Part shown: one piece after another, positions 16,600-25,572 of the stretch
How positions within the stretch are numbered: position 1 is the first letter of the stretch
Layout of the letters: each line of letters begins with the position of its first letter
Assembly (NCBI GenBank): GCA_965267405.1
Contig: OZ253954.1
Location: 3,162,001-3,226,000, forward strand
DNA length: 64,000 nt
Direction: 5' to 3'
DNA from: JAPPOI01 sp028818055
GTDB taxonomy: Bacteria; Pseudomonadota; Alphaproteobacteria; Rhodobacterales; Rhodobacteraceae
Translations under genes and position numbers: made by a program
Notes under the pieces: generated by a model
The model's database searches: none
The model's input: only the letters and a program-made list of their open reading frames with translations
What the model was told of the DNA's origin: nothing

Positions 16600-18627
16600 C
16601 TAGCAAGCCTCGCTCAGCACGGGATGACGTTTCGAACCGCTCAGATGAGAATTCTCCAAAAGTTCTGCCGCGTCGAGAATGAGTGCAATGCGACCGTTGC
16701 CGAGAATGGTCGCAGCAGATATGCCCGGACAATCGCCATATCCATTCTGAAGCCCTTTGATCACGACCTGCCTTTGATCAAGGATGGCGTCGACGATTAT
16801 TGCGGTCCTTGGTTGATTTTCCGGTTCAACCAAAAGCGCAATACACCCGTTGAACGATGGCCTTACCGGATTGAATCCAAGCGTGACGCTCAGGTCCACT
16901 ACTCGCGTCATATGACCTCTGACGGAAAGTACTTTGTTGCCGCGTCCAACCTCCCGGATATCCGAAGGTCCGATAGCAATTGTTTCGCTTATAGCGCTCA
17001 AAGGAATAACAAGAGTTTCATTCCCCGCCTGGATAACCATTCCGTCTAGAATCGCCAACGTCAGTGGAAGCGAAATGGAGAAGGTGGTGCCAGTGCCTGC
17101 TTTCGTCGTGACTGCAATGTCGCCTCCAAGGCCCGAGATAGTCGAGCTTACGACATCCAAGCCGACACCCCGACCGGATAATTCGGTTACTTTGTTCGCG
17201 GTGGAAAACCCGGGAAGGAATAACATCCGATCCAGCTCTGAGTCCGTGGGCTGCGCGTCTTCGGAGAGCAGCTTTCTTTCAACTGCCTTATCGCGAATAC
17301 GCGAGCGGTTCAGGCCTTTGCCGTCGTCGCTGACTTCGATGACTACACGACCGGACTGATGGGCCGCCGACAAGCCGATGGTTGCCGTTTCAGATTTGTT
17401 TGACGCCCGGCGTTCTTCAGTGGTTTCGACACCATGATCTATCGCGTTTCTGATCATGTGTGTGAGCGGCTCAGTCAGGCTTTCGAGAACAATTTTGTCG
17501 ACTTCTGTCGAGTCGCCTTCCGTTTTCAGTACGATCGTCTTGCCGGCTTCCGCCGAAGCCTCCCTGACAACTCTTCCCATGCGCTGAAAGAGTGATTTGA
17601 TCGGCTGCGCCCTTATCAGCATCACGCTTTCCTGAATGTCGCGAGTAAGTTGGTGAAACTCGTCCAATGCGGAACTTAAGCGTGATTGCTCCGCAAGCGA
17701 CGTGTCCGCGACTGACTGAGACAGCATTGCCTGATTGATAACCAATTCGCCAACAAGGTTCATCAATCGGTCAATGCGACTCAGGTCGACGCGTATCGTG
17801 GAATTGACTGGTGAACCAACTTGGTTGTGCTTGAGTTCAGTCGGGCCGGAACCTTGCGCCTCTCCATTTGTACCCGGTCTTGTTGACTGAGTTTCGATCG
17901 GCGATCCGTTGACCTCTGCTCCCAACTCGTGGATTTCGAGATCACAAAGTCCATCGACAAAATCGAAAACATCCAAAATTTCACTTTTGCTCACTTCGGT
18001 CGACAGCGAAATTGTCCAGAACAGGCCTCCAAATTCAGGATTGTGGCCGAACAGATTGCGCTTTTGGTGGGTGATTGAAACCTGGCAATTTCCTAGATTT
18101 TGTAGACTTCGAAGAAGATAAAGTGGCTCGTTCCCCGACGTGTAAAGTTCGGACACAGGTCGAAATTCAATTCGGAAGTTCTGCCATTCGTGACATTCCA
18201 GCGGCAGATGTTTTGAGGTTAACTTTAAGCCGTGTTCCGGGTCAGCCATGTATTCTGAAATTTGCGCGCAAACCCGATCCATTTGCACGCGGTCGATGCT
18301 TGCCCCGGAACCCGACTGCGCAACGATGTCGTTCAGGGTGTCAGCGCACTGAAATAAAAGCTCGACAAGCTGATCCGTGATTTTCAGATTTCCATCCCGA
18401 ATCTGATCCAAAAGCCCTTCAAAGTTGTGAGAAAACTTACCGAGTTCGTTTAATGAAAACGCGCCAGCACTTCCTTTGATCGAGTGTACAGCACGAAACG
18501 CGACGTGAATGACTTCGTCATCAAAACTGCCCGACGAAAGTGCTCCCAAGCTGTCGAACAAAGCCTCCAGTAGCTCTTCGCATTCAACAAAGAACGCCGC
18601 GCGGATTTCATTCAGGTGATCAGACAT
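16600..18627 (-). CDS. cheA: Chemotaxis histidine kinase CheA
   Basis: CheA autophosphorylates in response to receptors and passes phosphate to CheY and CheB. Domains in order: P1/Hpt (phosphorylated H48 in VHSIKGSAGAF), a less conserved region holding P2 (about 110-250), P3 dimerisation (IRVDLSRIDRLMNLVGELV, about 277-295), P4 HATPase (N box LTHMIRNAIDHGVE, G1 VSDDGKGLN, GRGVGLDVV), and a C-terminal CheW-like P5. The length, 675 residues, is standard. It lies between cheY (7-base gap) and cheW (no gap). Confidence 0.96.
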   Translation of the reverse strand: MSDHLNEIRAAFFVECEELLEALFDSLGALSSGSFDDEVIHVAFRAVHSIKGSAGAFSLNELGKFSHNFEGLLDQIRDGNLKITDQLVELLFQCADTLNDIVAQSGSGASIDRVQMDRVCAQISEYMADPEHGLKLTSKHLPLECHEWQNFRIEFRPVSELYTSGNEPLYLLRSLQNLGNCQVSITHQKRNLFGHNPEFGGLFWTISLSTEVSKSEILDVFDFVDGLCDLEIHELGAEVNGSPIETQSTRPGTNGEAQGSGPTELKHNQVGSPVNSTIRVDLSRIDRLMNLVGELVINQAMLSQSVADTSLAEQSRLSSALDEFHQLTRDIQESVMLIRAQPIKSLFQRMGRVVREASAEAGKTIVLKTEGDSTEVDKIVLESLTEPLTHMIRNAIDHGVETTEERRASNKSETATIGLSAAHQSGRVVIEVSDDGKGLNRSRIRDKAVERKLLSEDAQPTDSELDRMLFLPGFSTANKVTELSGRGVGLDVVSSTISGLGGDIAVTTKAGTGTTFSISLPLTLAILDGMVIQAGNETLVIPLSAISETIAIGPSDIREVGRGNKVLSVRGHMTRVVDLSVTLGFNPVRPSFNGCIALLVEPENQPRTAIIVDAILDQRQVVIKGLQNGYGDCPGISAATILGNGRIALILDAAELLENSHLSGSKRHPVLSEAC

Positions 18628-18634
18628 CGACGGG

Positions 18635-19000
18635 CTAACCTGCGACCATTTTCAAAGCTTTGATCAGCTTATCTTGAGCAAATGGCTTAACGATCCAGCC
18701 CGTGGCACCGGCGTCGCGTGCCCGGGCTTTCAAATCGTCAGAGTTTTCCGTTGTAAGAACCAGAATCGGCGTGTGTTCATTTTCGGGGCGCTCGCGCACC
18801 GCATCGATGAAACCAAATCCATCAAGCAAAGGCATATTGATATCAGTGATGATTACATCCGGCGCGATGGTGTCGAGAGTTTCCAGCCCTTTTTGACCAT
18901 CTTCGGCAACGTGAAGCTCAAATCCACTGTTCTCCAACGCCAGTTTGATCATGTCGCGCATGGTTCGACTGTCATCAACCGCCAAGACGGAAATGGTCAT
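18635..19000 (-). CDS. cheY: Chemotaxis response regulator CheY
   Basis: A stand-alone receiver domain of 121 residues, the diffusible messenger from CheA to the flagellar motor. The acidic pocket D9-D10 (VDDSRTMR), phospho-acceptor D53 (IITDINMP), conserved Thr (LTTEN) and Lys (VKPF) are all present. Its ATG overlaps the stop of the upstream STAS gene as ATGA. The next gene is cheA. Confidence 0.94.
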   Translation of the reverse strand: MTISVLAVDDSRTMRDMIKLALENSGFELHVAEDGQKGLETLDTIAPDVIITDINMPLLDGFGFIDAVRERPENEHTPILVLTTENSDDLKARARDAGATGWIVKPFAQDKLIKALKMVAG

Positions 19001-19335
19001 CCAGCATCTCCACTTTGTAGGTCCTGCAGCTCAAGCCCGAACTGGCGCAAATCCTTAGTTAGCGCCGGCGAGGGATCTTTGATTTCCATGGTTTTGGAGT
19101 TTTGCTCCCAATACGCTTTTGCGTTCAGCAACACTTCGAGACATTGAGCACCAAAGAATTCGACCTGGGCTCCCTCAAGAACCAGATTGCTTTTCTCACG
19201 CAACTTTAGATCGGTTACGAGATCGCTGCTTGCAGATGTATCGAGCCGGGCCGGTAAGATTAATGGGCCGGTCGCATCGTCGGAAAAAAGACCCATGTCC
19301 GGGTCGACTGATTGATGATCCGATTCCATCGGCAT
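18997..19335 (-). CDS. STAS-domain protein heading the chemotaxis operon
   Basis: A 112-residue protein that fits a single STAS domain: LILPARLDTSASSDLVTDL, then the central VEFFGAQCLEVLLNAKAYWE and a C-terminal KDLRQFGLE. The serine normally phosphorylated in SpoIIAA-like proteins (DSTG context) is absent; FFGAQ stands there. It is therefore unlikely to be switched by a SpoIIAB-type kinase. STAS proteins of this kind recur at the head of alphaproteobacterial che operons, with unclear role. It is the first gene of the minus-strand unit and overlaps cheY by four bases. Confidence 0.75.
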   Translation of the reverse strand: MPMESDHQSVDPDMGLFSDDATGPLILPARLDTSASSDLVTDLKLREKSNLVLEGAQVEFFGAQCLEVLLNAKAYWEQNSKTMEIKDPSPALTKDLRQFGLELQDLQSGDAG

Positions 19336-19407
19336 ACCCCAAATTTCTGGTTACAGGGGGGTTTAAGCCGACGTCCGTTAAGAGGCAGTTACAATCGAAG
19401 AAATTAT

Positions 19408-20361
19408 TTAGTCTTCAAAGTACGTCGCCAATCCGTTCAGCGCAGCGTAATCATCTTCGACAATGAGCACGGGAAATCTTTGCATGTATTCAGAGAACCG
19501 GCCCTTGTCGCAAAAAGCTTTCTCAAATCCGAACTCGTCAAAGTGCGCTGACATCGCGCGTGCGGCGCCGCCAATGATATAAAGACCGCCTACTGGCAGG
19601 TAATTCAGCGCAAGATTGCCGCACTCAGCTCCGAAAAGTGTGACGAATTTCTCGACGGCCAATGATGCAGCCGGATCGTTTCCATCTACGTGGGCTGCAA
19701 TAACGCTGGATGCATCCAGTGTTCCAGGCTTACCCAGTTCGTTTGACGCCCATGAGTATAAACGCTCGATGCCGCGACCCGACATGGCGTCTTCGACAGA
19801 CGCATATCCATGTGCGGATTCAAGAAACTGACCAAGGCGAAGTTCGGCTTCTGTTCGGACGGGCAGGCCAGCATGACCCGCTTCGGCAGGGGGAACGAAA
19901 CGGCCGTTTTTGGTCGTGTAAACGACCGCAACGTTGAAACCTGTTCCTACGCCCACTACCAGTTTTGTGCCCGAGCCCGCGGCAGGCCCACAGATGTGGC
20001 GACAAGAAGTTGGATCAAGGTGCGCCAACGCGTAACCCTGTGCCTGAAGATCGTTCAGAATAACCGTATGTTTGGCGTCGGTGACGGTTCTCAACATCTC
20101 GGTGTCAAAGGCCCAAGCGCGATTGGTTAATTCGCCCGTTCCGTCCCCTACGGGACCGGCTACTGCGACGGCAGCTGCATCGATTACCGTCTCGGAATGC
20201 TCGGCAACAAACGCGGACAACACGTCGTCCAGTCCGGTATGAGCTTCATTTGGAAATCGCCGGACGGAACCGCGTACCAGCGCGCCGCCCGAAGCCAGTC
20301 CTACGCGGGTGTTTGTACCGCCGACGTCGGCAACAAGAGTTGTTGTGATGGAACTGGCCAT
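19408..20361 (-). CDS. glk: Glucokinase
   Basis: Phosphorylates glucose to glucose-6-phosphate with ATP in the cytoplasm. The 317-residue protein shows the ATP-binding VADVGGTNTRVGLA motif at the N terminus, the VGVGTGFNVAVV loop, the GHAGLP stretch of the glucokinase family and a C-terminal GLYIIGGAAR. Length is typical of the non-ROK bacterial glucokinases. It lies just downstream of aglR in the same direction and divergent from the alpha-glucoside operon, so it probably handles glucose released by AglA. Confidence 0.93.
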   Translation of the reverse strand: MASSITTTLVADVGGTNTRVGLASGGALVRGSVRRFPNEAHTGLDDVLSAFVAEHSETVIDAAAVAVAGPVGDGTGELTNRAWAFDTEMLRTVTDAKHTVILNDLQAQGYALAHLDPTSCRHICGPAAGSGTKLVVGVGTGFNVAVVYTTKNGRFVPPAEAGHAGLPVRTEAELRLGQFLESAHGYASVEDAMSGRGIERLYSWASNELGKPGTLDASSVIAAHVDGNDPAASLAVEKFVTLFGAECGNLALNYLPVGGLYIIGGAARAMSAHFDEFGFEKAFCDKGRFSEYMQRFPVLIVEDDYAALNGLATYFED

Positions 20362-20446
20362 AATAGTCCTTCAGGCGGTCAGGGAACGACTGCGTCTTAA
20401 GATCAGAGCGAGGAAAAGTGCAAGACAGGGATCGGCAGAAATTTCA

Positions 20447-21472
20447 TTAAGTTTTGGCCGGCCCAGTTGAAGCGCCAACCACAAGCGACGCCTCAAGAAG
20501 TCTGTGCTGTGGTGGCTGGTTGGGCGTTTCAATAACGTTCAGCAGCAACTCCGCGGCTAAAAGTCCAGCTTCTCGAACGGAAGACCGCACAGAAGTGAAT
20601 TCAGGAACGCCAGTATCGTCGCGGAAATAAGAAAGATCGTCGTCAAAGACGAGGATCGAGATGTCACGACCTACTTTCATACCCGCATCTTCGACTGCTC
20701 GGCGCACACCGAATGCAGGGATCAATGAAGCTACCAGAAACGCCGATGGAGCATCGCTGCGCGCAAGAAGCTCCGTGGCGGTCTCGTATCCAAACCGCTC
20801 TGTCATCTCGCTGTGTCGGATCAATTCATTGTCAGATTTCAGACCACGGTCGCTTAATGCATTCAGATACCCATCGCGACGGCGCATCGCGAAGTCCATG
20901 TGTTCTTTGCCGTTTAGAAGCGCGATCCGCTTGTGCCCCAAATCAATCAGAAAGTCGGTCGCACGACGAAATGCACCGCGGTTATTCACATCCAACCAAT
21001 TGTACTGAACGTCGACCTCACTGGATCGCCCATGAACCACAAAGGGCAGGGACAGCGAATTTAGAAGGTGAATCCGGCTATCGTTAATCTTTGGAGAGTG
21101 AACGATCACGCCGTCGACAGTGCCGCTTACTGCGAGTTCGCGATAAGTCTTTTCTTCGTCTTGGTCGGGTACCATGGACAAAAGCAGGTTATACCCTTCA
21201 CGCCCATATGCTTCGCTGGCGCCCGCCAAGAAGTCGGCGAAAATCGGGTTCACCATTTCTTGTCGGGTGGACACGGGCAGTACGTGACCAATGTTCATTG
21301 ACCGGCCAGTTGCCAGACTTCTGGCGCGCGTATTCGGTCGATATCCGAATGAAACGGCAGCATCTTGCACCCGCTTCCGGGTGCTTTCGCTGACCTCTGG
21401 ATAGCCATTCAAAGCGCGACTCACGGTTGTCTGCGACAACCCAAGACGGGAGGATAACTCTTTCAGGTTCAT
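20447..21472 (-). CDS. aglR: LacI-family repressor of alpha-glucoside genes
   Basis: The ATG at 21472 is chosen because the helix-turn-helix starts there (MNLKELSSRLGLSQTTVSRALNG); the frame is open for 30 more codons with no conserved sequence. The 341-residue product has the LacI/GalR hinge-and-effector layout (STRKRVQDAAVSFGYRPN, then a periplasmic-binding-like domain with FDDDLSYF). It is divergent from aglE and followed by glk. Two identical CAAAGCGCTTTG palindromes with the central CG typical of LacI-family sites flank the divergent promoter region, so control of aglEFGAK and itself is well supported by position. Confidence 0.9.
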   Translation of the reverse strand: MNLKELSSRLGLSQTTVSRALNGYPEVSESTRKRVQDAAVSFGYRPNTRARSLATGRSMNIGHVLPVSTRQEMVNPIFADFLAGASEAYGREGYNLLLSMVPDQDEEKTYRELAVSGTVDGVIVHSPKINDSRIHLLNSLSLPFVVHGRSSEVDVQYNWLDVNNRGAFRRATDFLIDLGHKRIALLNGKEHMDFAMRRRDGYLNALSDRGLKSDNELIRHSEMTERFGYETATELLARSDAPSAFLVASLIPAFGVRRAVEDAGMKVGRDISILVFDDDLSYFRDDTGVPEFTSVRSSVREAGLLAAELLLNVIETPNQPPQHRLLEASLVVGASTGPAKT

Positions 21473-21484
21473 ACCAAACTTTCT

Positions 21485-21496
21485 CAAAGCGCTTTG
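21485..21496. promoter_or_regulatory. AglR operator, aglR-proximal copy
   Basis: A perfect 12-base palindrome CAAAGCGCTTTG, preceded by T and followed by GGT, 13 bases upstream of the aglR ATG. The identical sequence recurs at 21641-21652. The CG centre is the hallmark of LacI-family operators. Confidence 0.75.
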
Positions 21497-21573
21497 GTTT
21501 TCTCGAAATACGATAGAAAATCTGTCTTTGCACGTCAAACCTGTCGCGCCGCAGCGCAGCATGTTTACGCGTG

Positions 21574-21579
21574 TATAAT
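21574..21579. promoter_or_regulatory. Possible -10 element TATAAT in the aglR/aglE region
   Basis: A consensus TATAAT lies between the two operators. No good -35 box is found 17 bases upstream, and TTGACA at 21603-21608 has no matching -10. The promoter assignment is therefore weak; a regulated or activator-dependent start is possible. Confidence 0.3.
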
Positions 21580-21640
21580 TTGATATATTCTTGTCTCTTG
21601 CATTGACATCTGAGCGGAATCAAGCGAGCTTTGAGGCATT

Positions 21641-21652
21641 CAAAGCGCTTTG
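21641..21652. promoter_or_regulatory. AglR operator, aglE-proximal copy
   Basis: Second exact CAAAGCGCTTTG, 58 bases upstream of the aglE ATG. The centre-to-centre distance to the first copy is 156 bases, close to 15 helical turns, which would suit repression by DNA looping. Confidence 0.75.
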
Positions 21653-21709
21653 GTGAATTCTTGGCGCTTGGGTTTTGGGCGCGACGCGCGCCTTTCTTGG
21701 GAGGAACTC

Positions 21710-23068
21710 ATGAGAAAAACATTCTTTGCAAGCGCTGCTGTAGTCGCTCTTTCGGCTGGTGGTGCTTTTGCAGGCGGTCACTTGCCGTTTGCACCCGGCG
21801 ACGGCGCATTCAGCTGGGACAGCTACAATGCTTGGGCTGATAGCGCTCCGGACCTGAGCGGCCAGACTGTCACAGTCTCGGGACCATGGCTGCAGCCTGA
21901 AGACGATGTCTTCCGCAGCGTGCTGGCTTACTTCGCAGAAGCAACTGGTGCCGAAGTGATCTACACAGGCTCGGACTCGTTTGAGCAACAGATCGTTATC
22001 GACGCCGAAGCAGGCGCTGCACCAAACGTGGCCGTGTTCCCACAGCCAGGTCTTGCAGCCGACATGGCGTCACGCGGTCTTCTGCACCCATTGCCTGACA
22101 GCATGAGCGATTTCGTGGTCGACAACTATGGCGCAGGTCAGTCTTGGGTCGATCTCGGCACATACGCAGATGCGGACGGCAACCCGCAGCACTACGGCTT
22201 CTTCTATAACGTGAACGTCAAGTCGCTGGTTTGGTACGTCCCAGAAAATTTTGAGGACGCAGGCTACGAAGTGCCAGAAACCATGGAAGATCTCCGCGCG
22301 CTGACCGAGCAGATCGCAGCAGACGGCGAAACGCCTTGGTGTATCGGTCTTGGTTCCGGTGCCGCGACTGGTTGGCCGGCAACTGACTGGGTCGAAGACC
22401 TGATGTTGCGCACGCAGCCAGCAGACGTTTATGACGACTGGACAACCAACGCGATGCCATTCAACGACCCACGTGTCGTGGCAGCTATTGAAGAGTTTGG
22501 TTGGTTTGCTCGTAACGATGCGTTCGTTTCTGGTGGTGCAGGCGCAGTTGCGTCGACCGACTTCCGCGATAGCCCGAACGGTCTTTTTGCAGCGCCAGCA
22601 CAGTGCTACATGCACCGTCAGGCGTCTTTTGTTCCGGCCTTCTTCCCGGAAGACACCGAGTTTGGTGAAGACGTAGATTTCTTCTACTTCCCATCATACG
22701 CGGGCAAGGACCTTGGTAACCCGGTTCTCGGTGGCGGCACTTTGATGTCGATCACGAACCCATCCGACGCAACCAATGAGCTGATGGCTTATCTTCAATT
22801 GCCTCTGGCACACGAAGTCTTTGGCGCACAGTCGGGCTTCCTGACACCGCTGAAGAGCGTGAATCCAGAAACCTATCTGAACGATGCTCTCCGTGGTCAG
22901 GCCGAAATTCTCGTCAATGCGACGACATTCCGCTTTGACGGATCGGACCTGATGCCAGGTGGTGTTGGTGCAGGCACATTCTGGACCGGCATGGTTGACT
23001 ACACGGGCGGCAAAGACGCTCAGGCTGTAGCCGACAGCATTCAAGAAAGCTGGGATGCGCTGAAGTAA
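21710..23068 (+). CDS. aglE: Alpha-glucoside ABC transporter substrate-binding protein AglE
   Basis: Binds alpha-glucosides such as maltose, trehalose or sucrose in the periplasm and delivers them to AglFG. The ATG at 21710 has GGGAGG five to seven bases ahead; 452 residues. A Sec signal peptide (MRKTFFASAAVVALSAGGAFA) ends near residue 21. The mature part is a family 1 extracellular binding protein (GSDSFEQQIVIDAEAGAAPNVAVFPQPG region, described in part). It opens the aglEFGAK operon. A strong stem-loop follows the stop, which likely raises its transcript level over the permease genes. Confidence 0.92.
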   Translation: MRKTFFASAAVVALSAGGAFAGGHLPFAPGDGAFSWDSYNAWADSAPDLSGQTVTVSGPWLQPEDDVFRSVLAYFAEATGAEVIYTGSDSFEQQIVIDAEAGAAPNVAVFPQPGLAADMASRGLLHPLPDSMSDFVVDNYGAGQSWVDLGTYADADGNPQHYGFFYNVNVKSLVWYVPENFEDAGYEVPETMEDLRALTEQIAADGETPWCIGLGSGAATGWPATDWVEDLMLRTQPADVYDDWTTNAMPFNDPRVVAAIEEFGWFARNDAFVSGGAGAVASTDFRDSPNGLFAAPAQCYMHRQASFVPAFFPEDTEFGEDVDFFYFPSYAGKDLGNPVLGGGTLMSITNPSDATNELMAYLQLPLAHEVFGAQSGFLTPLKSVNPETYLNDALRGQAEILVNATTFRFDGSDLMPGGVGAGTFWTGMVDYTGGKDAQAVADSIQESWDALK

Positions 23069-23082
23069 GCATCTCGCACACG

Positions 23083-23106
23083 GCTCCGGGCGTCCGCGCC
23101 CGGAGC
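23083..23106 (+). terminator. Intercistronic stem-loop after aglE
   Basis: GCTCCGGGC and GCCCGGAGC form a perfect 9-bp stem with a 6-base loop, without a good U-run. Such hairpins between a binding-protein gene and its permease genes usually protect the upstream mRNA from 3' decay or cause partial termination, making binding protein more abundant. Confidence 0.7.
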
Positions 23107-23162
23107 ACGGTATTTAAGCGTTAAATTCGTCTTTCCGAAACGGAACCAGGGAGGGTGGTGTC

Positions 23163-24395
23163 ATGAACCCCGCATTACAGGGTCTGATCACCGTTGTCTT
23201 GGGCGTTGGCGGTTGTCTGACATACTTCTACATGTCCAACCGTATCCTCGACACAGTGATATTTCCCGCAAAGGGACCAAATGCTGGCCGGAACATCAAT
23301 CGAGCCAATATGGTGCGACCTTGGCTATTCGTGTTTCCCGCGATGGCCGCCTTGATGCTCTACCTTGGTTACCCGGTTTTCGAAACCTTGCGGCTTTCGC
23401 TAACGGATCGATCCCAGGGCGGTGCGTTCGTCGGATTGGACAACTACCGCCAGATGATGTCGGAAGACAAATTCTGGGAAGCAATGCGCAACAATATGCT
23501 TTGGCTCATCGTTGTGCCGGCGGCATCTACGGCCTTTGGACTTTTGGTGGCCCAGCTGACCGACCGGATTTCGTGGGGCAACATCGCCAAATCCCTGATC
23601 TTCATGCCGATGGCCATTTCGTTCGTGGGTGCATCGGTCATCTTCAAACTGATTTACGACACACGACCAGAAGATGTCGGGCAAATTGGCATTCTGAATG
23701 CGATCTGGATGCAGTTCGAAGGAGGCGTGGGTTCCTTCCTGTTCTTGAAGATCCTTCCAGCCATCATGGTTCTCGGCTTTGGGCTGGTGGTTGCCTACAT
23801 CGCTTGGCTTTTGCTGCGCCCACTGATGGAAGACGCCAAAGGCGAGGGCATACTTCTTAAATTGCTGCGGATCATTCTCGCTGTAATCGCGGTATGGCTG
23901 GTGTTTGTGTCGCTCCGTTCACTTTTCGGAATTTTCACAACCGAATTGCCATACGGTAAGCCCCAGACTTGGTTGACCCTGCCTTTCTATAACAATTTCT
24001 TTTTGATGGTTGTTCTGATCTGGATTCAAACCGGGTTCGCGATGGTCATTCTTTCGGCAGCCTTGCGGGGTATCCCGGAAGAAACTGTAGAAGCTGCCAT
24101 TATCGACGGCGCCAATCCATTCCAGATCTTCTTCAAGATCAAAGTGCCGCAAATCATGCCGACGATCGTCGTTGTTTGGACAACGATCACTCTGACCGTC
24201 TTGAAGGTTTTCGACATCGTGTTCGCGATGACAAACGGTCAGTGGGAGACGCAGGTTTTGGCGAACTACATGTTCGACAAACTGTTCCGCGCGAACGACT
24301 GGGGCGTCGGTTCCGCGGCCGCCATCATCATCATGCTGCTTGTGACGCCAATCCTTGTTTGGAACGTCTACAACGCGCGCAAAGAAATGCGCTGA
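23163..24395 (+). CDS. aglF: Alpha-glucoside ABC transporter permease AglF
   Basis: First of two inner-membrane permease subunits for alpha-glucosides. The 410-residue protein is longer than a typical MalF-like sugar permease because of N-terminal and central extensions (an extra helix around residues 225-245). It has several hydrophobic segments and the EAA loop that contacts the ATPase (VEAAIIDGANPFQIFFKIKVPQIMP region, conserved G in DGAN). It ends 10 bases before the aglG start, with GAGGAGG between, so the two are co-translated. Confidence 0.92.
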   Translation: MNPALQGLITVVLGVGGCLTYFYMSNRILDTVIFPAKGPNAGRNINRANMVRPWLFVFPAMAALMLYLGYPVFETLRLSLTDRSQGGAFVGLDNYRQMMSEDKFWEAMRNNMLWLIVVPAASTAFGLLVAQLTDRISWGNIAKSLIFMPMAISFVGASVIFKLIYDTRPEDVGQIGILNAIWMQFEGGVGSFLFLKILPAIMVLGFGLVVAYIAWLLLRPLMEDAKGEGILLKLLRIILAVIAVWLVFVSLRSLFGIFTTELPYGKPQTWLTLPFYNNFFLMVVLIWIQTGFAMVILSAALRGIPEETVEAAIIDGANPFQIFFKIKVPQIMPTIVVVWTTITLTVLKVFDIVFAMTNGQWETQVLANYMFDKLFRANDWGVGSAAAIIIMLLVTPILVWNVYNARKEMR

Positions 24396-24405
24396 GGAGG
24401 GACCC

Positions 24406-25563
24406 ATGGAAAATATCGCAGGAACCAAATCCCGCCTAACCTGGGCCGTTCACATCTCGGTCGCATTTCTTGTCTTGCTGTGGCTCTTTCCGACGGTTGG
24501 CTTGTTCGTCTCATCCTTCCGAACTGCTGATCAGATTTCGACCAGCGGCTGGTGGAAAGCACTTTTCCCGTCCGAACAGACAATTCAACTTCGGACAGGC
24601 GGTCGAGATGCAGCAGTTCAAGAGGACGGGCTGTACGTCGTAACAGGCAACCTTCTGACCGACGACGATGGCCCAGGTACCAGCGCCACAATCAAATCGT
24701 TCGGTGTTTCGTCCCGTGCCATCGGTGCGTTCCAAGTTGGTGAAACCGCGGAAGCTGGAGACGGCGAACTTCTGACGCTTAATGCTGATGGTTCGTATAG
24801 GTACACAAGCGTGGAAGAGCCGGGGCGCCGGGGCCAACGGGTCTTCGTCACTGCCGAAACGCCTCCTGTTTTCACGACCGAAAACTACGGAACAATTCTG
24901 TTCAGTGGAACCGGTCAGGATAATATGGCCAAGGCGTTCTTTAACACGCTGACGGTCACAATTCCCGCAACGATCATTCCAATCGTCGTGGCCGCCTTTG
25001 CCGCTTATGCATTGGCGTGGATGGATTTCCCGGGCAGGGCGTTATTGATTGCTTTGGTCGTGGCCTTGCTGGTGGTTCCACTTCAGCTGGCGCTTATCCC
25101 GTTGTTGCGACTGCACCTCGGGATCGGGATCGGCAAAGGGTACTTGGGCGTGTGGTTGGCGCACACCGGTTTCGGCTTACCCTTGGCGATTTACCTTTTG
25201 CGAAACTACATGGTGGGTCTCCCAAGAGACATCATCGAAAACGCCAAGGTAGACGGGGCGACAGATTTTCAGATCTTCACCAAGATCATCCTCCCCCTGT
25301 CGTTTCCCGCCTTGGCGTCGTTCGCAATCTTCCAGTTCCTATGGACATGGAATGACCTGCTGGTTGCGAAAGTGTTCCTGATCGACTCGACCGGCTCGAC
25401 GACCGTCATGACAAACCAGATTGTCGAGTTGTTGGGCACACGGGGTGGAAACTGGGAGATCCTTGCGACGGCTGCTTTTGTCTCAATTGCAGTACCTCTC
25501 GCAGTCTTCTTTGCAATGCAACGTTACTTGGTGCGCGGTCTGCTGGCCGGCTCTGTGAAATAG
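24406..25563 (+). CDS. aglG: Alpha-glucoside ABC transporter permease AglG
   Basis: Second permease subunit. ATG 24406 is preferred because GGAGGG lies just upstream; the open frame begins earlier inside aglF. The 385-residue product has one N-terminal helix (about 15-35), then an unusually large hydrophilic, presumably periplasmic loop (about 36-180), then five more helices with the EAA loop (ENAKVDGATDFQIFTKI). This large loop is a recognised feature of AglG-type permeases compared with MalG. Confidence 0.92.
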   Translation: MENIAGTKSRLTWAVHISVAFLVLLWLFPTVGLFVSSFRTADQISTSGWWKALFPSEQTIQLRTGGRDAAVQEDGLYVVTGNLLTDDDGPGTSATIKSFGVSSRAIGAFQVGETAEAGDGELLTLNADGSYRYTSVEEPGRRGQRVFVTAETPPVFTTENYGTILFSGTGQDNMAKAFFNTLTVTIPATIIPIVVAAFAAYALAWMDFPGRALLIALVVALLVVPLQLALIPLLRLHLGIGIGKGYLGVWLAHTGFGLPLAIYLLRNYMVGLPRDIIENAKVDGATDFQIFTKIILPLSFPALASFAIFQFLWTWNDLLVAKVFLIDSTGSTTVMTNQIVELLGTRGGNWEILATAAFVSIAVPLAVFFAMQRYLVRGLLAGSVK

Positions 25564-25572
25564 GGTAATTCA

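Noticed and set aside
21603..21608. Consensus TTGACA as the aglE -35 box
   Set aside because: No acceptable -10 sequence occurs 16-18 bases downstream.
23083..23106. aglE hairpin as a full terminator ending the operon
   Set aside because: No U-run follows and the permease, glucosidase and ATPase genes continue in the same direction; better read as an mRNA-stabilising or partial-termination stem.
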